Assembly: GCF_050030965.1 (NCBI RefSeq)
Contig: NZ_CP188297.1
Location: 3,658,001 to 3,722,000 of the forward strand
Length of the DNA: 64,000 nt
Reading direction: 5' to 3'
From: Glutamicibacter sp002979865
GTDB taxonomy: Bacteria > Actinomycetota > Actinomycetes > Actinomycetales > Micrococcaceae
Shown: piece by piece, positions 16,654-24,650 of the stretch
Layout: every line of letters begins with the position of its first letter
Position numbering within the stretch: position 1 is the stretch's first letter
Made by a program: the position numbers and the translations under genes
Notes under the pieces: model-generated
Seen by the model: only the letters and a program-made list of their open reading frames with translations
Databases searched by the model: none
Told to the model about the DNA's origin: nothing

Positions 16654-17274
16654 ATGCAACGCCGCAACGTTGTGAACTGTGTGAGTATTCCCAGCCTTCA
16701 GTCCCCTCATCAATTCAGCCCGTTCCTGGAAGTCCAGGACACCAAGCTGAGCACCTTCATACTAGCCGGCGGCTGCTTCTGGTGCTTGGATGCCGTGTAC
16801 CAGCGAACCCGTGGCGTCCACGCCGTGATTTCCGGATACATCGGCGGCCACACCAAGGATCCGGCCTACCGCGAAGTCTGCAGCGGCACCACTGGCCATG
16901 CCGAAGGTGTCGCCGTGATCTTTGACCCGCAAGTGGTTCCGGCCGAAGTCATCTTGGACATGTTCTTTACCGTGCACGACCCCACCACGCTGAACCGCCA
17001 AGGCTACGATGTGGGCACGCAGTACCGCTCGGCGATGTTCCCGCTCGATGACCAGCAGCGCGGCCTCTTCCAGGACGCCATCGAGAAGTTCTCGCGCGTA
17101 TACCCCAATCCGATCGTCACTACGCTGGAAGAGTCCAAAGATTTCTATCCTGCCGAGCAAATCCATCAGGATTATTACTCCGAAAACCAGGAAGTCGGCT
17201 ATTGCCGCGTGATTATCGATCCAAAGATCGCGAAAGTCAGGAAATATTACGCTCAATGGCTAAACGAAGCCTAG
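16654..17274 (+). CDS. msrA: Peptide-methionine (S)-S-oxide reductase
   Basis: MsrA reduces the S-epimer of methionine sulfoxide in proteins. The catalytic motif GGCFWC (C41, C44) lies in LAGGCFWCLDAVYQ, followed by SGYIGGH, GHAEGVAVIFDP and the HQDYY segment, all family landmarks. The start is unclear: the ATG used here, preceded by GGGGATGGAA, adds about 33 residues before the conserved region; two in-frame GTG codons shortly downstream are alternatives. No MsrB domain is fused. It faces the NIF3-family gene across a very short divergent promoter. Confidence 0.92.
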   Translation: MQRRNVVNCVSIPSLQSPHQFSPFLEVQDTKLSTFILAGGCFWCLDAVYQRTRGVHAVISGYIGGHTKDPAYREVCSGTTGHAEGVAVIFDPQVVPAEVILDMFFTVHDPTTLNRQGYDVGTQYRSAMFPLDDQQRGLFQDAIEKFSRVYPNPIVTTLEESKDFYPAEQIHQDYYSENQEVGYCRVIIDPKIAKVRKYYAQWLNEA

Positions 17275-17402
17275 TCGCGCTTTTGGCCTACTAGGGTTAG
17301 TTGTGAACCTCATAGGTCTCCGGCGGTTACGCCAGATTCCGGCAATTATTTCGCCGCAACTAAACTGCGGCCGCATAGAGTCACGTAAGGATTGCATACA
17401 AG

Positions 17403-18338
17403 ATGGGCAAGATCTACAACAACGTCACCGAAGTCGTCGGCAACACCCCGCTGGTGAAGCTGAACCGCGTCGGCGAGGGCCTGCCAGGGAACATCGCTGT
17501 GAAGCTGGAATTCTACAACCCGGCGAACTCCGTCAAGGACCGCATCGGCGTGGCCATCGTTGATGCAGCCGAGGCCTCTGGTGCGTTGAAGCCAGGCGGC
17601 ACCATCGTTGAGGGCACTTCGGGCAACACCGGCATCGCGCTGGCGATGGTCGGTGCAGCCCGCGGCTACAAGGTCATCTTGACCATGCCTGAAACCATGT
17701 CCACCGAGCGCCGTGTGATGCTGCGCGCTTTCGGCGCCGAGATCGTACTGACCCCGGGCGCCGACGGCATGCGCGGTGCTGTGGAGAAGGCCAAGGAAAT
17801 TGTTGCGACTTCCGAGAACGCTATCTGGGCGCAGCAGTTCGCCAACACCGCCAACCCGCAGGTCCACGCAGAGACCACCGGTCCGGAGATCTGGTCTGAT
17901 ACCGAAGGCAAGATCGATATCCTGGTTGCCGGCATCGGTACCGGTGGCACTATCACCGGTGCAGGCCGCTACCTGAAGGAAAAGAATCCAAACCTGAAGA
18001 TCGTGGCCGTTGAGCCCAAGGATTCCCCGATCCTCAATGGCGGAAAGCCCGGCCCGCACAAGATCCAGGGACTGGGAGCGAACTTCATCCCCGAGGTGCT
18101 CGACACCGAGCTGTACGACGAAGTCCTTGATGCCAGCATCGAGGATTCGGTATCGACCGCTCGCGCGCTGGGCGTCAAGGAAGGCATCCTCGGCGGCATC
18201 TCCGCTGGCGCAGCCGTTTGGGGTGCGGTACAGATCGCCGCGCGTGAAGAGAACGCCGGCAAGCAGATCGTTGCGATCATCCCGGACTTCGGTGAACGCT
18301 ACATCTCCACCCTGCTCTTCGACGACATCCGCGGCTAA
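17403..18338 (+). CDS. cysK: Cysteine synthase A (O-acetylserine sulfhydrylase)
   Basis: A PLP enzyme of 311 residues converting O-acetylserine and sulfide to cysteine. PLP lysine K45 is in NPANSVKDRIG; the substrate loop EGTSGNTGIALAM (71-83) and the glycine-rich phosphate loop GIGTGGTITG are present. The C-terminus GERYISTLLF is typical of CysK. AAGGA lies about 12 bases before the ATG. cysE follows 142 bp downstream after a large hairpin, so the two enzymes of the last cysteine steps are adjacent and may be co-regulated or separated by an attenuator. Confidence 0.96.
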   Translation: MGKIYNNVTEVVGNTPLVKLNRVGEGLPGNIAVKLEFYNPANSVKDRIGVAIVDAAEASGALKPGGTIVEGTSGNTGIALAMVGAARGYKVILTMPETMSTERRVMLRAFGAEIVLTPGADGMRGAVEKAKEIVATSENAIWAQQFANTANPQVHAETTGPEIWSDTEGKIDILVAGIGTGGTITGAGRYLKEKNPNLKIVAVEPKDSPILNGGKPGPHKIQGLGANFIPEVLDTELYDEVLDASIEDSVSTARALGVKEGILGGISAGAAVWGAVQIAAREENAGKQIVAIIPDFGERYISTLLFDDIRG

Positions 18339-18359
18339 GTAAATTTGCAGAAACAGAAT

Positions 18360-18423
18360 AAATCGGCGCGAGCCACTGTTGGGTCTATAGAGAGACCTGT
18401 ATCGGTGCAGCTCGCGCCGATTT
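18360..18423 (+). terminator. Branched hairpin between cysK and cysE
   Basis: AAATCGGCGCGAGC pairs perfectly with GCTCGCGCCGATTT, and the 36-nt interior contains its own GGTCT/AGACC stem. The 3' arm ends in TTTGCTGTGT. It can act as a cysK terminator that lets only part of transcription reach cysE. Confidence 0.65.
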
Positions 18424-18480
18424 GCTGTGTGACATCTGCGGATTGTCCCCGAGCGAACCGCAACCCCTAAGGTAGTATTC

Positions 18481-19065
18481 ATGAGTTTTTTCTCCCGCCT
18501 GCGTGAGGATTTGGCCAACGCACGCCAGCACGATCCGGCAGCGCGAAGCGATCCGGAAAACTTCTTCGTGTATTCCGGACTGCACGCGATCTGGCTGCAC
18601 CGGTTGGCCCACAAGATGTGGCAGAACCCCTCGCTGAAGTGGCCAGCGCGTTTGCTATCCCAGGCGAACCGCGCCCTGACCGGGATCGAGATCCATCCCG
18701 GCGCCACCATTGGGCGCCGCTTCTTCATCGACCACGGCATGGGCATCGTCATTGGCGAGACTGCCGAAATCGGCGATGACGTCATGCTGTACCACGGGGT
18801 GACCCTCGGCGGCCGTTCACTGGCCAAGGTCAAGCGCCACCCGACCATCGGTGACCGCGTGGTCATCGGTGCCGGAGCCAAGGTGCTCGGCCCGATCGTG
18901 ATCGGTGCCGATTCCGCCATCGGCGCGAACGCCGTGGTCGTCAAGGATGCTCCGGAAGGCTCGATTGTCACCGGAATCCCCGCACAGAACCGTCCGCGCA
19001 GGCCCGAAGAGCGCAAGCCTGCTGTAGACCCGGCCGAGTACATCGACCCGGCCATGTGGATCTAG
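18481..19065 (+). CDS. cysE: Serine O-acetyltransferase
   Basis: A 194-residue short-form CysE (EpsC-type length) that acetylates serine to O-acetylserine, the substrate of CysK next door. The helical N-domain ends in a left-handed beta-helix with IEIHPGATIGRRFFIDHGMGIVIGE, where the catalytic His-Asp lies in the DHG region, followed by NGVTLGG-like HGVTLGGRSL and GAGAKVLGPIVIG. The C-terminus does not end with the isoleucine that E. coli CysE inserts into CysK, but an EYIDPAMWI tail ends in Ile, compatible with a cysteine synthase complex; that is inference. A strong terminator follows. Confidence 0.94.
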   Translation: MSFFSRLREDLANARQHDPAARSDPENFFVYSGLHAIWLHRLAHKMWQNPSLKWPARLLSQANRALTGIEIHPGATIGRRFFIDHGMGIVIGETAEIGDDVMLYHGVTLGGRSLAKVKRHPTIGDRVVIGAGAKVLGPIVIGADSAIGANAVVVKDAPEGSIVTGIPAQNRPRRPEERKPAVDPAEYIDPAMWI

Positions 19066-19094
19066 TTCTATTCCTCCTGCCACTGCCGCGGAAC

Positions 19095-19144
19095 AAACCC
19101 GCCCAGCACACGGACCGGCCACGGTCCGCCTGCTGGGCGGGTTT
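19095..19144 (+). terminator. Intrinsic terminator of cysE
   Basis: AAACCCGCCCAGCA and TGCTGGGCGGGTTT form the outer stem, with an inner CGGACC/GGTCCG stem, ending in TTTT. Confidence 0.85.
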
Positions 19145-19179
19145 TCGCTTTGGCCCCGACCCTTGCCGGCAAAGCAAAA

Positions 19180-19224
19180 CATCGATGCCCGGTACCATTG
19201 CGAGTCTGGTACCGGGCATCGATG
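19180..19224 (-). terminator. Terminator of the dicarboxylate symporter gene
   Basis: An 18-bp perfect inverted repeat, CATCGATGCCCGGTACCA and its complement, lies 24 bp after the symporter stop. GTTTTGCTTT follows in the minus direction. Confidence 0.75.
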
Positions 19225-19247
19225 CCTCTGCGAGTGATGGAAGCCGC

Positions 19248-20528
19248 TTAGGCCAGCTTGTGGTCCGCAGCTTCGGTGCCATCGGCCAGCTCTACGACCT
19301 CGTCCTCAGGATCCTGGGGCTGGGCGCCGAGCTTGCCACGGGTCAGCTTGTGCATGATCATGGCCAGCGCGCCGTCACCGGTCACATTGGTTGCGGTGCC
19401 GAAGCTATCCAGGGCAATGTAGGCTGCGAACATCAGGCCGACTTCGACCTCGCCGAAGCCCAGCATCTGTGCGAGCAGTCCGGCAGCGGCGGCGATAGCG
19501 CCACCTGGCACGCCTGGTGCCGCAATCATCATGACGCCGAGCATCAGGATGAATGGGAAGTAGGTGCCGAAGGAAACGTCGCCACCGGTCAGCAGGAGCA
19601 CTGCGATGGAGAAGCAGGTGATCTTGACCATCGAGCCTGAGAGGTGGATGGTGGCGCACAGCGGGACGACGAAGCCGGCTACCGTGTCGGACACACCATT
19701 CTTCTTGGCTGATTCCAGCGTCACCGGAATGGTTGCAGCCGAGGATGAGGTACCCAAGGCGGTGAAGTAGGCATTGCGCATGCCCCACAGTGCAGCCAGC
19801 GGGTTGCGCTTGTTCATCGCCCCAGCGATGGAGTACTGCACCAGCAGGACGACCAGGGTCAGCGCGAAGGAGACCACGGCGACGAAGAGGAACTTCTGCA
19901 CCACGGTGACGGCGTCCCCGGCGGCGGACAGATCCAGGAAGATTCCGAAGATGAACAGCGGCAACGCTGGAACAATCACACGGCGGATCACCATCTCGAT
20001 AATGCTGCGGAACTCCACTGTCCCACGGAAGATCACGGTGGATCGGAAGGCCGTCAGGCCCAGGCCCAGCATGAATGCCAGAACCAGTGCAGTCATGACG
20101 CCCATCAGCGGTTCCAGCACGATTTCGGTTGCCGATTCGCCCGCACTGCCGACCAGGGAAATATACGGTTCGAAACCTGATCCTTCGCCTGCGCCAACTT
20201 CCTCGACGCCACCGCCGGAAAGCGACTTGGTGAATAGCCAACGGCTCACGAAGTACGCGAGCAGTCCCGCGCACAGGGTGGAGGTGTAGGCGATGACCGC
20301 GGTGATGCCCAACCACTTTCCTGCGCCCTTGCCGAGTTCGGCAATAGCCGGTGCCACCAAGCCGAAGATGATCAACGGCACGATGAACCCAAGGAATCCG
20401 GAGAAGATCGAGTTGTAGGTCAGGAATACGCTTCCTAGCCACACCGGCACAACCGGGCCAAGCAGAATACCCAGCAGGATGGCAACGAGCACCCAGCCAA
20501 GCAGTGGGATAGATTTCAGCAGCTTCAT
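19248..20528 (-). CDS. Dicarboxylate/amino acid:cation symporter (DAACS family)
   Basis: A 426-residue membrane transporter of the GltP/DctA/SstT fold. Hydrophobic segments cover most of the protein; the re-entrant loops are recognisable as HP1, LGTSSSAATIPVTLESA, and HP2, GVPGGAIAAAAG. TM7 has a variant ISGSMVKI-like LSGSMVKITC segment, and TM8 holds DSFGTATNVTGDGA, where substrate-binding aspartate and asparagine lie. Substrate could be glutamate, aspartate, serine/threonine or C4-dicarboxylates; the serine-rich motif alone does not decide. The cytoplasmic tail is acidic. It stands as a single-gene unit. Confidence 0.88.
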   Translation of the reverse strand: MKLLKSIPLLGWVLVAILLGILLGPVVPVWLGSVFLTYNSIFSGFLGFIVPLIIFGLVAPAIAELGKGAGKWLGITAVIAYTSTLCAGLLAYFVSRWLFTKSLSGGGVEEVGAGEGSGFEPYISLVGSAGESATEIVLEPLMGVMTALVLAFMLGLGLTAFRSTVIFRGTVEFRSIIEMVIRRVIVPALPLFIFGIFLDLSAAGDAVTVVQKFLFVAVVSFALTLVVLLVQYSIAGAMNKRNPLAALWGMRNAYFTALGTSSSAATIPVTLESAKKNGVSDTVAGFVVPLCATIHLSGSMVKITCFSIAVLLLTGGDVSFGTYFPFILMLGVMMIAAPGVPGGAIAAAAGLLAQMLGFGEVEVGLMFAAYIALDSFGTATNVTGDGALAMIMHKLTRGKLGAQPQDPEDEVVELADGTEAADHKLA

Positions 20529-20774
20529 GAATGTCCTTTAAACGGTTAGGGATCGGAGCGCACTGTTGGACGGGCCACAAGTGTGTCGTGGCGCACGCCT
20601 CAATCATGATAGACGTAATTTTTGTTACACCGAAATCCTGTGAATGGATTGAGTGTTACGAGAATACGCCCTTCTGCCGAATATTCTCTACCGTAAATCG
20701 CAACACGCTCAATCAGGTTCGATCCCTGGTGCAACGGGAGTTCGGGAGTTGAATATTCGTCGATTTAACGGCGG

Positions 20775-20810
20775 CAAGGCGGATCTGCCCCATTAAGCAG
20801 TCCCGCCTTG
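20775..20810 (-). terminator. Hairpin downstream of the lipoprotein gene
   Basis: CAAGGCGG and CCGCCTTG form a stem about 16 bases after the lipoprotein stop, with a mixed loop. Confidence 0.5.
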
Positions 20811-20825
20811 GCTTGGATTCATTGA

Positions 20826-21338
20826 TTATTCGAAGTTCGCTTCGACCACGCCTTGTTCCTGGCCCTGGCCCACTACCTGGCTTTGCACGCGGAGGTTGAG
20901 CACGGATCCGTCATCGGCATTTTCATAGCTCACGAAGACTGACCCGGCTCCGGCATCGCTGCCAGTTTGCGACCAGTTCGGTCCGCCCGCCGCCGAATGC
21001 CCAGTGAGCAAGTCGACCACCTGAACGGTGGCCAGCTGCTGCATCTGGGCTTCATTTCCGTTGCCCCAAGCAACGACCAGGGCATCTGCATACCCGGTGG
21101 CGCTCGAGGGGAGCTTGCCCAGCTCTTGGCCCCCGATAGTTTCGGATTGCTCCGACTCCCCGGCATCCCCGGGAGAGGATGCCGTTGGCGACGCGGACTG
21201 CGTCGGGCTGGCTTCAGGAGTTGACGGCTCCTGGCTTGCGGTGCCACCTGCAGTGCTGCCGCAACCGGCGAGCGCAAGGCAGCCGGCCAGTGCCGCCACC
21301 GAGCTGAACTTGAGTAGTTTCGTAGTTCTATCCGGCAT
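20826..21338 (-). CDS. Putative lipoprotein, serine/proline-rich linker
   Basis: A 170-residue secreted lipoprotein. The N-terminus MPDRTTKLLKFSSVAALAG leads to a lipobox LALAGC, so Cys26 would be lipidated and anchored on the outer face of the membrane. Residues 30-65 are Ser/Thr/Pro/Glu-rich and likely unstructured. The remaining 100 residues form a small domain (ATGYADALVVAWGNGNEAQMQQLATVQVVDLL..., ending VVGQGQEQGVVEANFE) that I do not assign to a known family; its shape is that of NTF2-like or DUF-type extracytoplasmic domains. It is divergent from the UvrA paralogue. Confidence 0.7.
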   Translation of the reverse strand: MPDRTTKLLKFSSVAALAGCLALAGCGSTAGGTASQEPSTPEASPTQSASPTASSPGDAGESEQSETIGGQELGKLPSSATGYADALVVAWGNGNEAQMQQLATVQVVDLLTGHSAAGGPNWSQTGSDAGAGSVFVSYENADDGSVLNLRVQSQVVGQGQEQGVVEANFE

Positions 21339-21468
21339 GGCTTTCTCCGTTCTCGCAAGGGGTCGCTGATTCCTTATGGGTTCGATACTCCACGCGAATC
21401 GGCAGCGATTGCAAGTCCGCTGTCCTGTGGCAGGTGTCGGTTGGGGCATTTCTCAGTAGGCTTGGGGC

Positions 21469-23730
21469 ATGAGCCAGCACCCTGCCGATAGCCATGACAC
21501 CATTCGAGTACGCCAAGCCCGGGAAAACAACTTGCGAGGTGTTGACGTCGATATTCCAAAACGACGCATTACCGCGTTTACCGGTGTTTCCGGTTCGGGC
21601 AAGTCCTCCCTGGTGTTCGGCACGATTGCCGCAGAGTCCCAGCGCCTGATCAATGAAACGTATACGACCTTCATCCAGAGCTTCATGCCCTCGATGCCCC
21701 GGCCTGATGTAGAAGTGCTGGAGAATCTCTCCACGGCCATCGTGGTCGACCAGGAACGCATGGGTGCGAATTCGCGTTCTACCGTGGGCACGGCGACCGA
21801 CGCCTACTCGCTCTTGCGCGTTCTGTATTCGCGTTATTCCACTCCGAGCGCCGGCGGTGCTGGCGCGTACTCGTTTAATCTCGGCCAGGGCGCGTGCCCG
21901 GTGTGCGAGGGTTTCGGCACCGAGGCGAGCATCGACCTTGATGAGCTGCTGGATTGGGACAAGACGCTGAACGAGGGAGCCATCAAGGCACCGAACTTTG
22001 CCCCGGATTCCTGGCTGTGGCAGACACTGACTGCCGGCACGCAAGCAGATCTGGACATGAAGCTCAGTGACATGCCCAGTGCCATGCTGGACCGCTTGCT
22101 CCACGAGGAAGCAGGCAAGGTCAAGCTCAATGGGGCCAACATGAGCTACTCCGGTTTGGTCACGCGCATCAAGTCCAATTACATCCATTCGGGCAGGGAG
22201 ATCAAGCAAGCCCATATTCGTGCCTGGATCGAACGCATCTCCACGACCGCACCGTGCTCTGCCTGCACCGGATCACGACTCGGCCAGGCCGCTCGCGCTT
22301 CGAAGATCAATTCCTTGGGAATCGCGGACATGACTGCCCTGCAGGTTTCCGAGCTGCTCGAAACCCTGGAGAAGATCCAGATTCCGGATGCCGCGCCGCT
22401 GATAGCCAATTTGAAGGCAGTGCTCAAATCCATGGTGGATTTGGGGTTGGGCTACCTGTCCCTTGACCGTCCGGCGGGGACCCTTTCGGGCGGCGAAGCC
22501 CAGCGCGTGAAGATGATCCGGCATCTTGGATCAGCGCTCAGTGATGTCACGTATGTCTTCGACGAGCCCACCGTTGGATTGCATCCCCATGACATCCAGC
22601 GGATGAACGGGTTGTTGGCTGGCCTTCGGGACAAGGGCAATACCGTGCTGGTGGTGGAGCACAAGCCCGAGGTCATCGGCATCGCGGACCACGTGATCGA
22701 CTTGGGCCCGGGCGCTGGTACCCATGGCGGCACCATTTGCTACAGCGGTCCAGTGGACGGCCTGCTGTCCAGCGATACGCTGACCGGAAAGCACTTCACC
22801 ACGCGTGCTGCGCTCAATGCGAACCCGCGCGAGGCACAGGGGTCCATGCAAGTGCGCGGTGCTTCCTTGCACAACCTGAAGAATGTTTCCGTGGATATCC
22901 CTACCGGCGTGATGTGCGCAATCACCGGTGTCGCCGGTTCCGGCAAATCCACGCTGATCCATTCGACAATCGCCAAACGTGATGACGTGGCGGTGGTGGA
23001 CCAAACCGCCATCCGGGGCTCCCGGCGTTCGAACCCGGCCACCTATACCGGGATCATGGATCCGATCCGTGCGGCATTTGCGAAAGCCAACGGCGTGAAG
23101 CCTGCCCTGTTCAGCGCCAATTCGGCCGGAGCGTGCCCGGGGTGCAACGGTGTCGGATACACCTATACGGATTTGGCTTCAATGGCCGGGGTGGCCTTGC
23201 CGTGCGAGCAGTGCGGCGGCAAGCGATTCACCGCTGATGTGCTGGAATACACCCTGGATGGGTTGAACATTGCCGAAGTCCTGGACTTGAGCATGGAAGA
23301 AGCGCTGGAGCAGCTCAAAGTGCCCAAGGCGAAGGCCGTGCTCGAACGCCTGAATCAGGTGGGGCTGGGATACCTGAAACTGGGACAGCGGCTGAACACG
23401 CTTTCTGGCGGCGAACGGCAGCGAATCAAGCTGGCTATCCATTTGGGCCAGGGCGCCGGTACCTACATCCTTGACGAGCCAACCACAGGATTGCACATGG
23501 CTGATGTGCAGAACTTGCTGCGCCTGCTCGACGAGATGGTCGATGAAGGCAATACCGTCGTGGTCATCGAGCATCATCTGGCGGTGGTTGCCCACTGCGA
23601 CTGGGTCATTGACTTGGGTCCCGGGGCAGGGCACGAAGGAGGAAGCATTGTCTTCGAAGGGACCCCGGCTGACCTTGCCGCCTCCGGCACCCTGACCGGA
23701 GTTCATCTGTCCGACTACATCGAGGGATAG
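21469..23730 (+). CDS. UvrA-like ABC ATPase, short paralogue
   Basis: A 753-residue excinuclease UvrA-family protein, shorter than repair UvrA (about 950). It has two ATP-binding heads: Walker A GVSGSGKSS near 39 with signature LSGGEAQRVK, and GVAGSGKST with LSGGERQRIK. Zinc-finger cysteines remain (CPVCEGFG, CSACTGS, CPGCNGVGYTY, CEQCGGKRF). The size reduction fits loss of the UvrB-binding insertion seen in UvrA2/DrrC-type proteins, associated with tolerance to DNA-binding antibiotics. No uvrB or uvrC is nearby. It is followed two bases later by a GNAT gene, so the two are probably one transcript. Confidence 0.9.
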   Translation: MSQHPADSHDTIRVRQARENNLRGVDVDIPKRRITAFTGVSGSGKSSLVFGTIAAESQRLINETYTTFIQSFMPSMPRPDVEVLENLSTAIVVDQERMGANSRSTVGTATDAYSLLRVLYSRYSTPSAGGAGAYSFNLGQGACPVCEGFGTEASIDLDELLDWDKTLNEGAIKAPNFAPDSWLWQTLTAGTQADLDMKLSDMPSAMLDRLLHEEAGKVKLNGANMSYSGLVTRIKSNYIHSGREIKQAHIRAWIERISTTAPCSACTGSRLGQAARASKINSLGIADMTALQVSELLETLEKIQIPDAAPLIANLKAVLKSMVDLGLGYLSLDRPAGTLSGGEAQRVKMIRHLGSALSDVTYVFDEPTVGLHPHDIQRMNGLLAGLRDKGNTVLVVEHKPEVIGIADHVIDLGPGAGTHGGTICYSGPVDGLLSSDTLTGKHFTTRAALNANPREAQGSMQVRGASLHNLKNVSVDIPTGVMCAITGVAGSGKSTLIHSTIAKRDDVAVVDQTAIRGSRRSNPATYTGIMDPIRAAFAKANGVKPALFSANSAGACPGCNGVGYTYTDLASMAGVALPCEQCGGKRFTADVLEYTLDGLNIAEVLDLSMEEALEQLKVPKAKAVLERLNQVGLGYLKLGQRLNTLSGGERQRIKLAIHLGQGAGTYILDEPTTGLHMADVQNLLRLLDEMVDEGNTVVVIEHHLAVVAHCDWVIDLGPGAGHEGGSIVFEGTPADLAASGTLTGVHLSDYIEG

Positions 23731-23732
23731 CC

Positions 23733-24233
23733 ATGGCCCAGAACCTCAGGAATCCGCTGCCTGCCGACGCGCAGGAGCTTGCCAGGCTGCATGTCGAATG
23801 CTGGAAAGAAACCTACACGCAGCTGCTGCCGGATGGATTCTTCGACCCTGCCCACAGTGAGCAGCGGCTGGGCATGTGGACTCGGGTCCTGGATGACCCG
23901 AATCCGCTCTTCAGGATTTCGGTGGCGGAAAGTGAGGACGGGAAGCTTGTCGGGTTCGCCCTCAGCGCACCTCCCACCGGCAATACCGACGGGATACCGG
24001 AGCACGTCTCTCGCCAGCTGTACAACCTGTATGTGCTGGAAGACTTCCATGGCGACGGAACAGGGCAGGCGCTGCTGGATGCAGTCCTTGGCAATGAGCC
24101 GGCCGTGCTCTGGGTGGCGGCCCAGAATCCGCGTGCCATCCGATTCTACGAACGCAACGGATTCGCCTTCGACGGCGTGAGCGAGGACGACCCGGCTGCT
24201 CCGAAAATTACCGACGCACGAATGATCCGGTAG
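23733..24233 (+). CDS. GNAT family N-acetyltransferase
   Basis: A 166-residue acetyltransferase that would use acetyl-CoA on an amine. The core strands are visible: VAESEDGKLVGFALSAP, LYNLYVLEDFHGDGTGQALLDAV with the acetyl-CoA-binding R/Q-x-x-G-x-G/A variant (HGDGTGQ), and WVAAQNPRAIRFYERNGF, the usual C-terminal motif. It begins two bases after the UvrA paralogue stop. Together with that gene it might form a resistance unit, but the substrate is unknown. Confidence 0.85.
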   Translation: MAQNLRNPLPADAQELARLHVECWKETYTQLLPDGFFDPAHSEQRLGMWTRVLDDPNPLFRISVAESEDGKLVGFALSAPPTGNTDGIPEHVSRQLYNLYVLEDFHGDGTGQALLDAVLGNEPAVLWVAAQNPRAIRFYERNGFAFDGVSEDDPAAPKITDARMIR

Positions 24234-24478
24234 CTAGCAAGCGGAGAGATCCCGACGATCTTCGGGTCGCTCCCACGACCCAGTTTCGCGTCGATCTGCA
24301 GCACCAGCTGCGCCTGGCGAATCAGCGTGCCGTATTCGGGGCCAGGATCGGGGGTCGCACGGATTCCCGTGGAGCTGAGTTGGCGCAATTTGTCCCGGGC
24401 TTCGGGCAGCTCGCCGAGGCCTTGCAGCCAGTCGAGCATCGAGGTACCGACGTTCTGCTCGGTGATGCCAAGGGACAT
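24146..24478 (-). CDS. Possible hypothetical gene or gene remnant overlapping the GNAT 3' end
   Basis: This minus-strand frame keeps strongly GC-biased third codon positions over about 80 codons (MSLGITEQNVGTSMLDWLQG...), unlike random intergenic sequence, yet overlaps the convergent GNAT gene by 88 bases and has a stop a few codons before its ATG. I recognise no family. It may be the tail of a degraded gene whose true stop was lost, or a real short gene. There is no clear Shine-Dalgarno sequence. Confidence 0.3.
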   Translation of the reverse strand: MSLGITEQNVGTSMLDWLQGLGELPEARDKLRQLSSTGIRATPDPGPEYGTLIRQAQLVLQIDAKLGRGSDPKIVGISPLASYRIIRASVIFGAAGSSSLTPSKANPLRS

Positions 24479-24589
24479 CCGCCGGGCAATGGGGTACTAC
24501 ACGCACAGCGACCATTGCCTGGCGGGTATCCAGCATCGAGCGAGAGCAGGATTCCCCGCCCCGCGCCCCAGCCACCACCTTAACCGGTC

Positions 24590-24633
24590 CTGCTCCGGTC
24601 CTAGCCCCTGAATCGGGGGTCGGGCCGGAGCAG
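24590..24633 (-). terminator. Intrinsic terminator of the oxidoreductase gene
   Basis: CTGCTCCGG and CCGGAGCAG arms with an inner CCCC/GGGG stem lie 18 bases past the oxidoreductase stop. Confidence 0.6.
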
Positions 24634-24650
24634 TCTTCGGGTCGGCGGAA

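Noticed and set aside
20531..20752. Small frame upstream of the symporter gene
   Set aside because: Weak third-position bias, no ribosome site, and it covers the likely promoter of the symporter.
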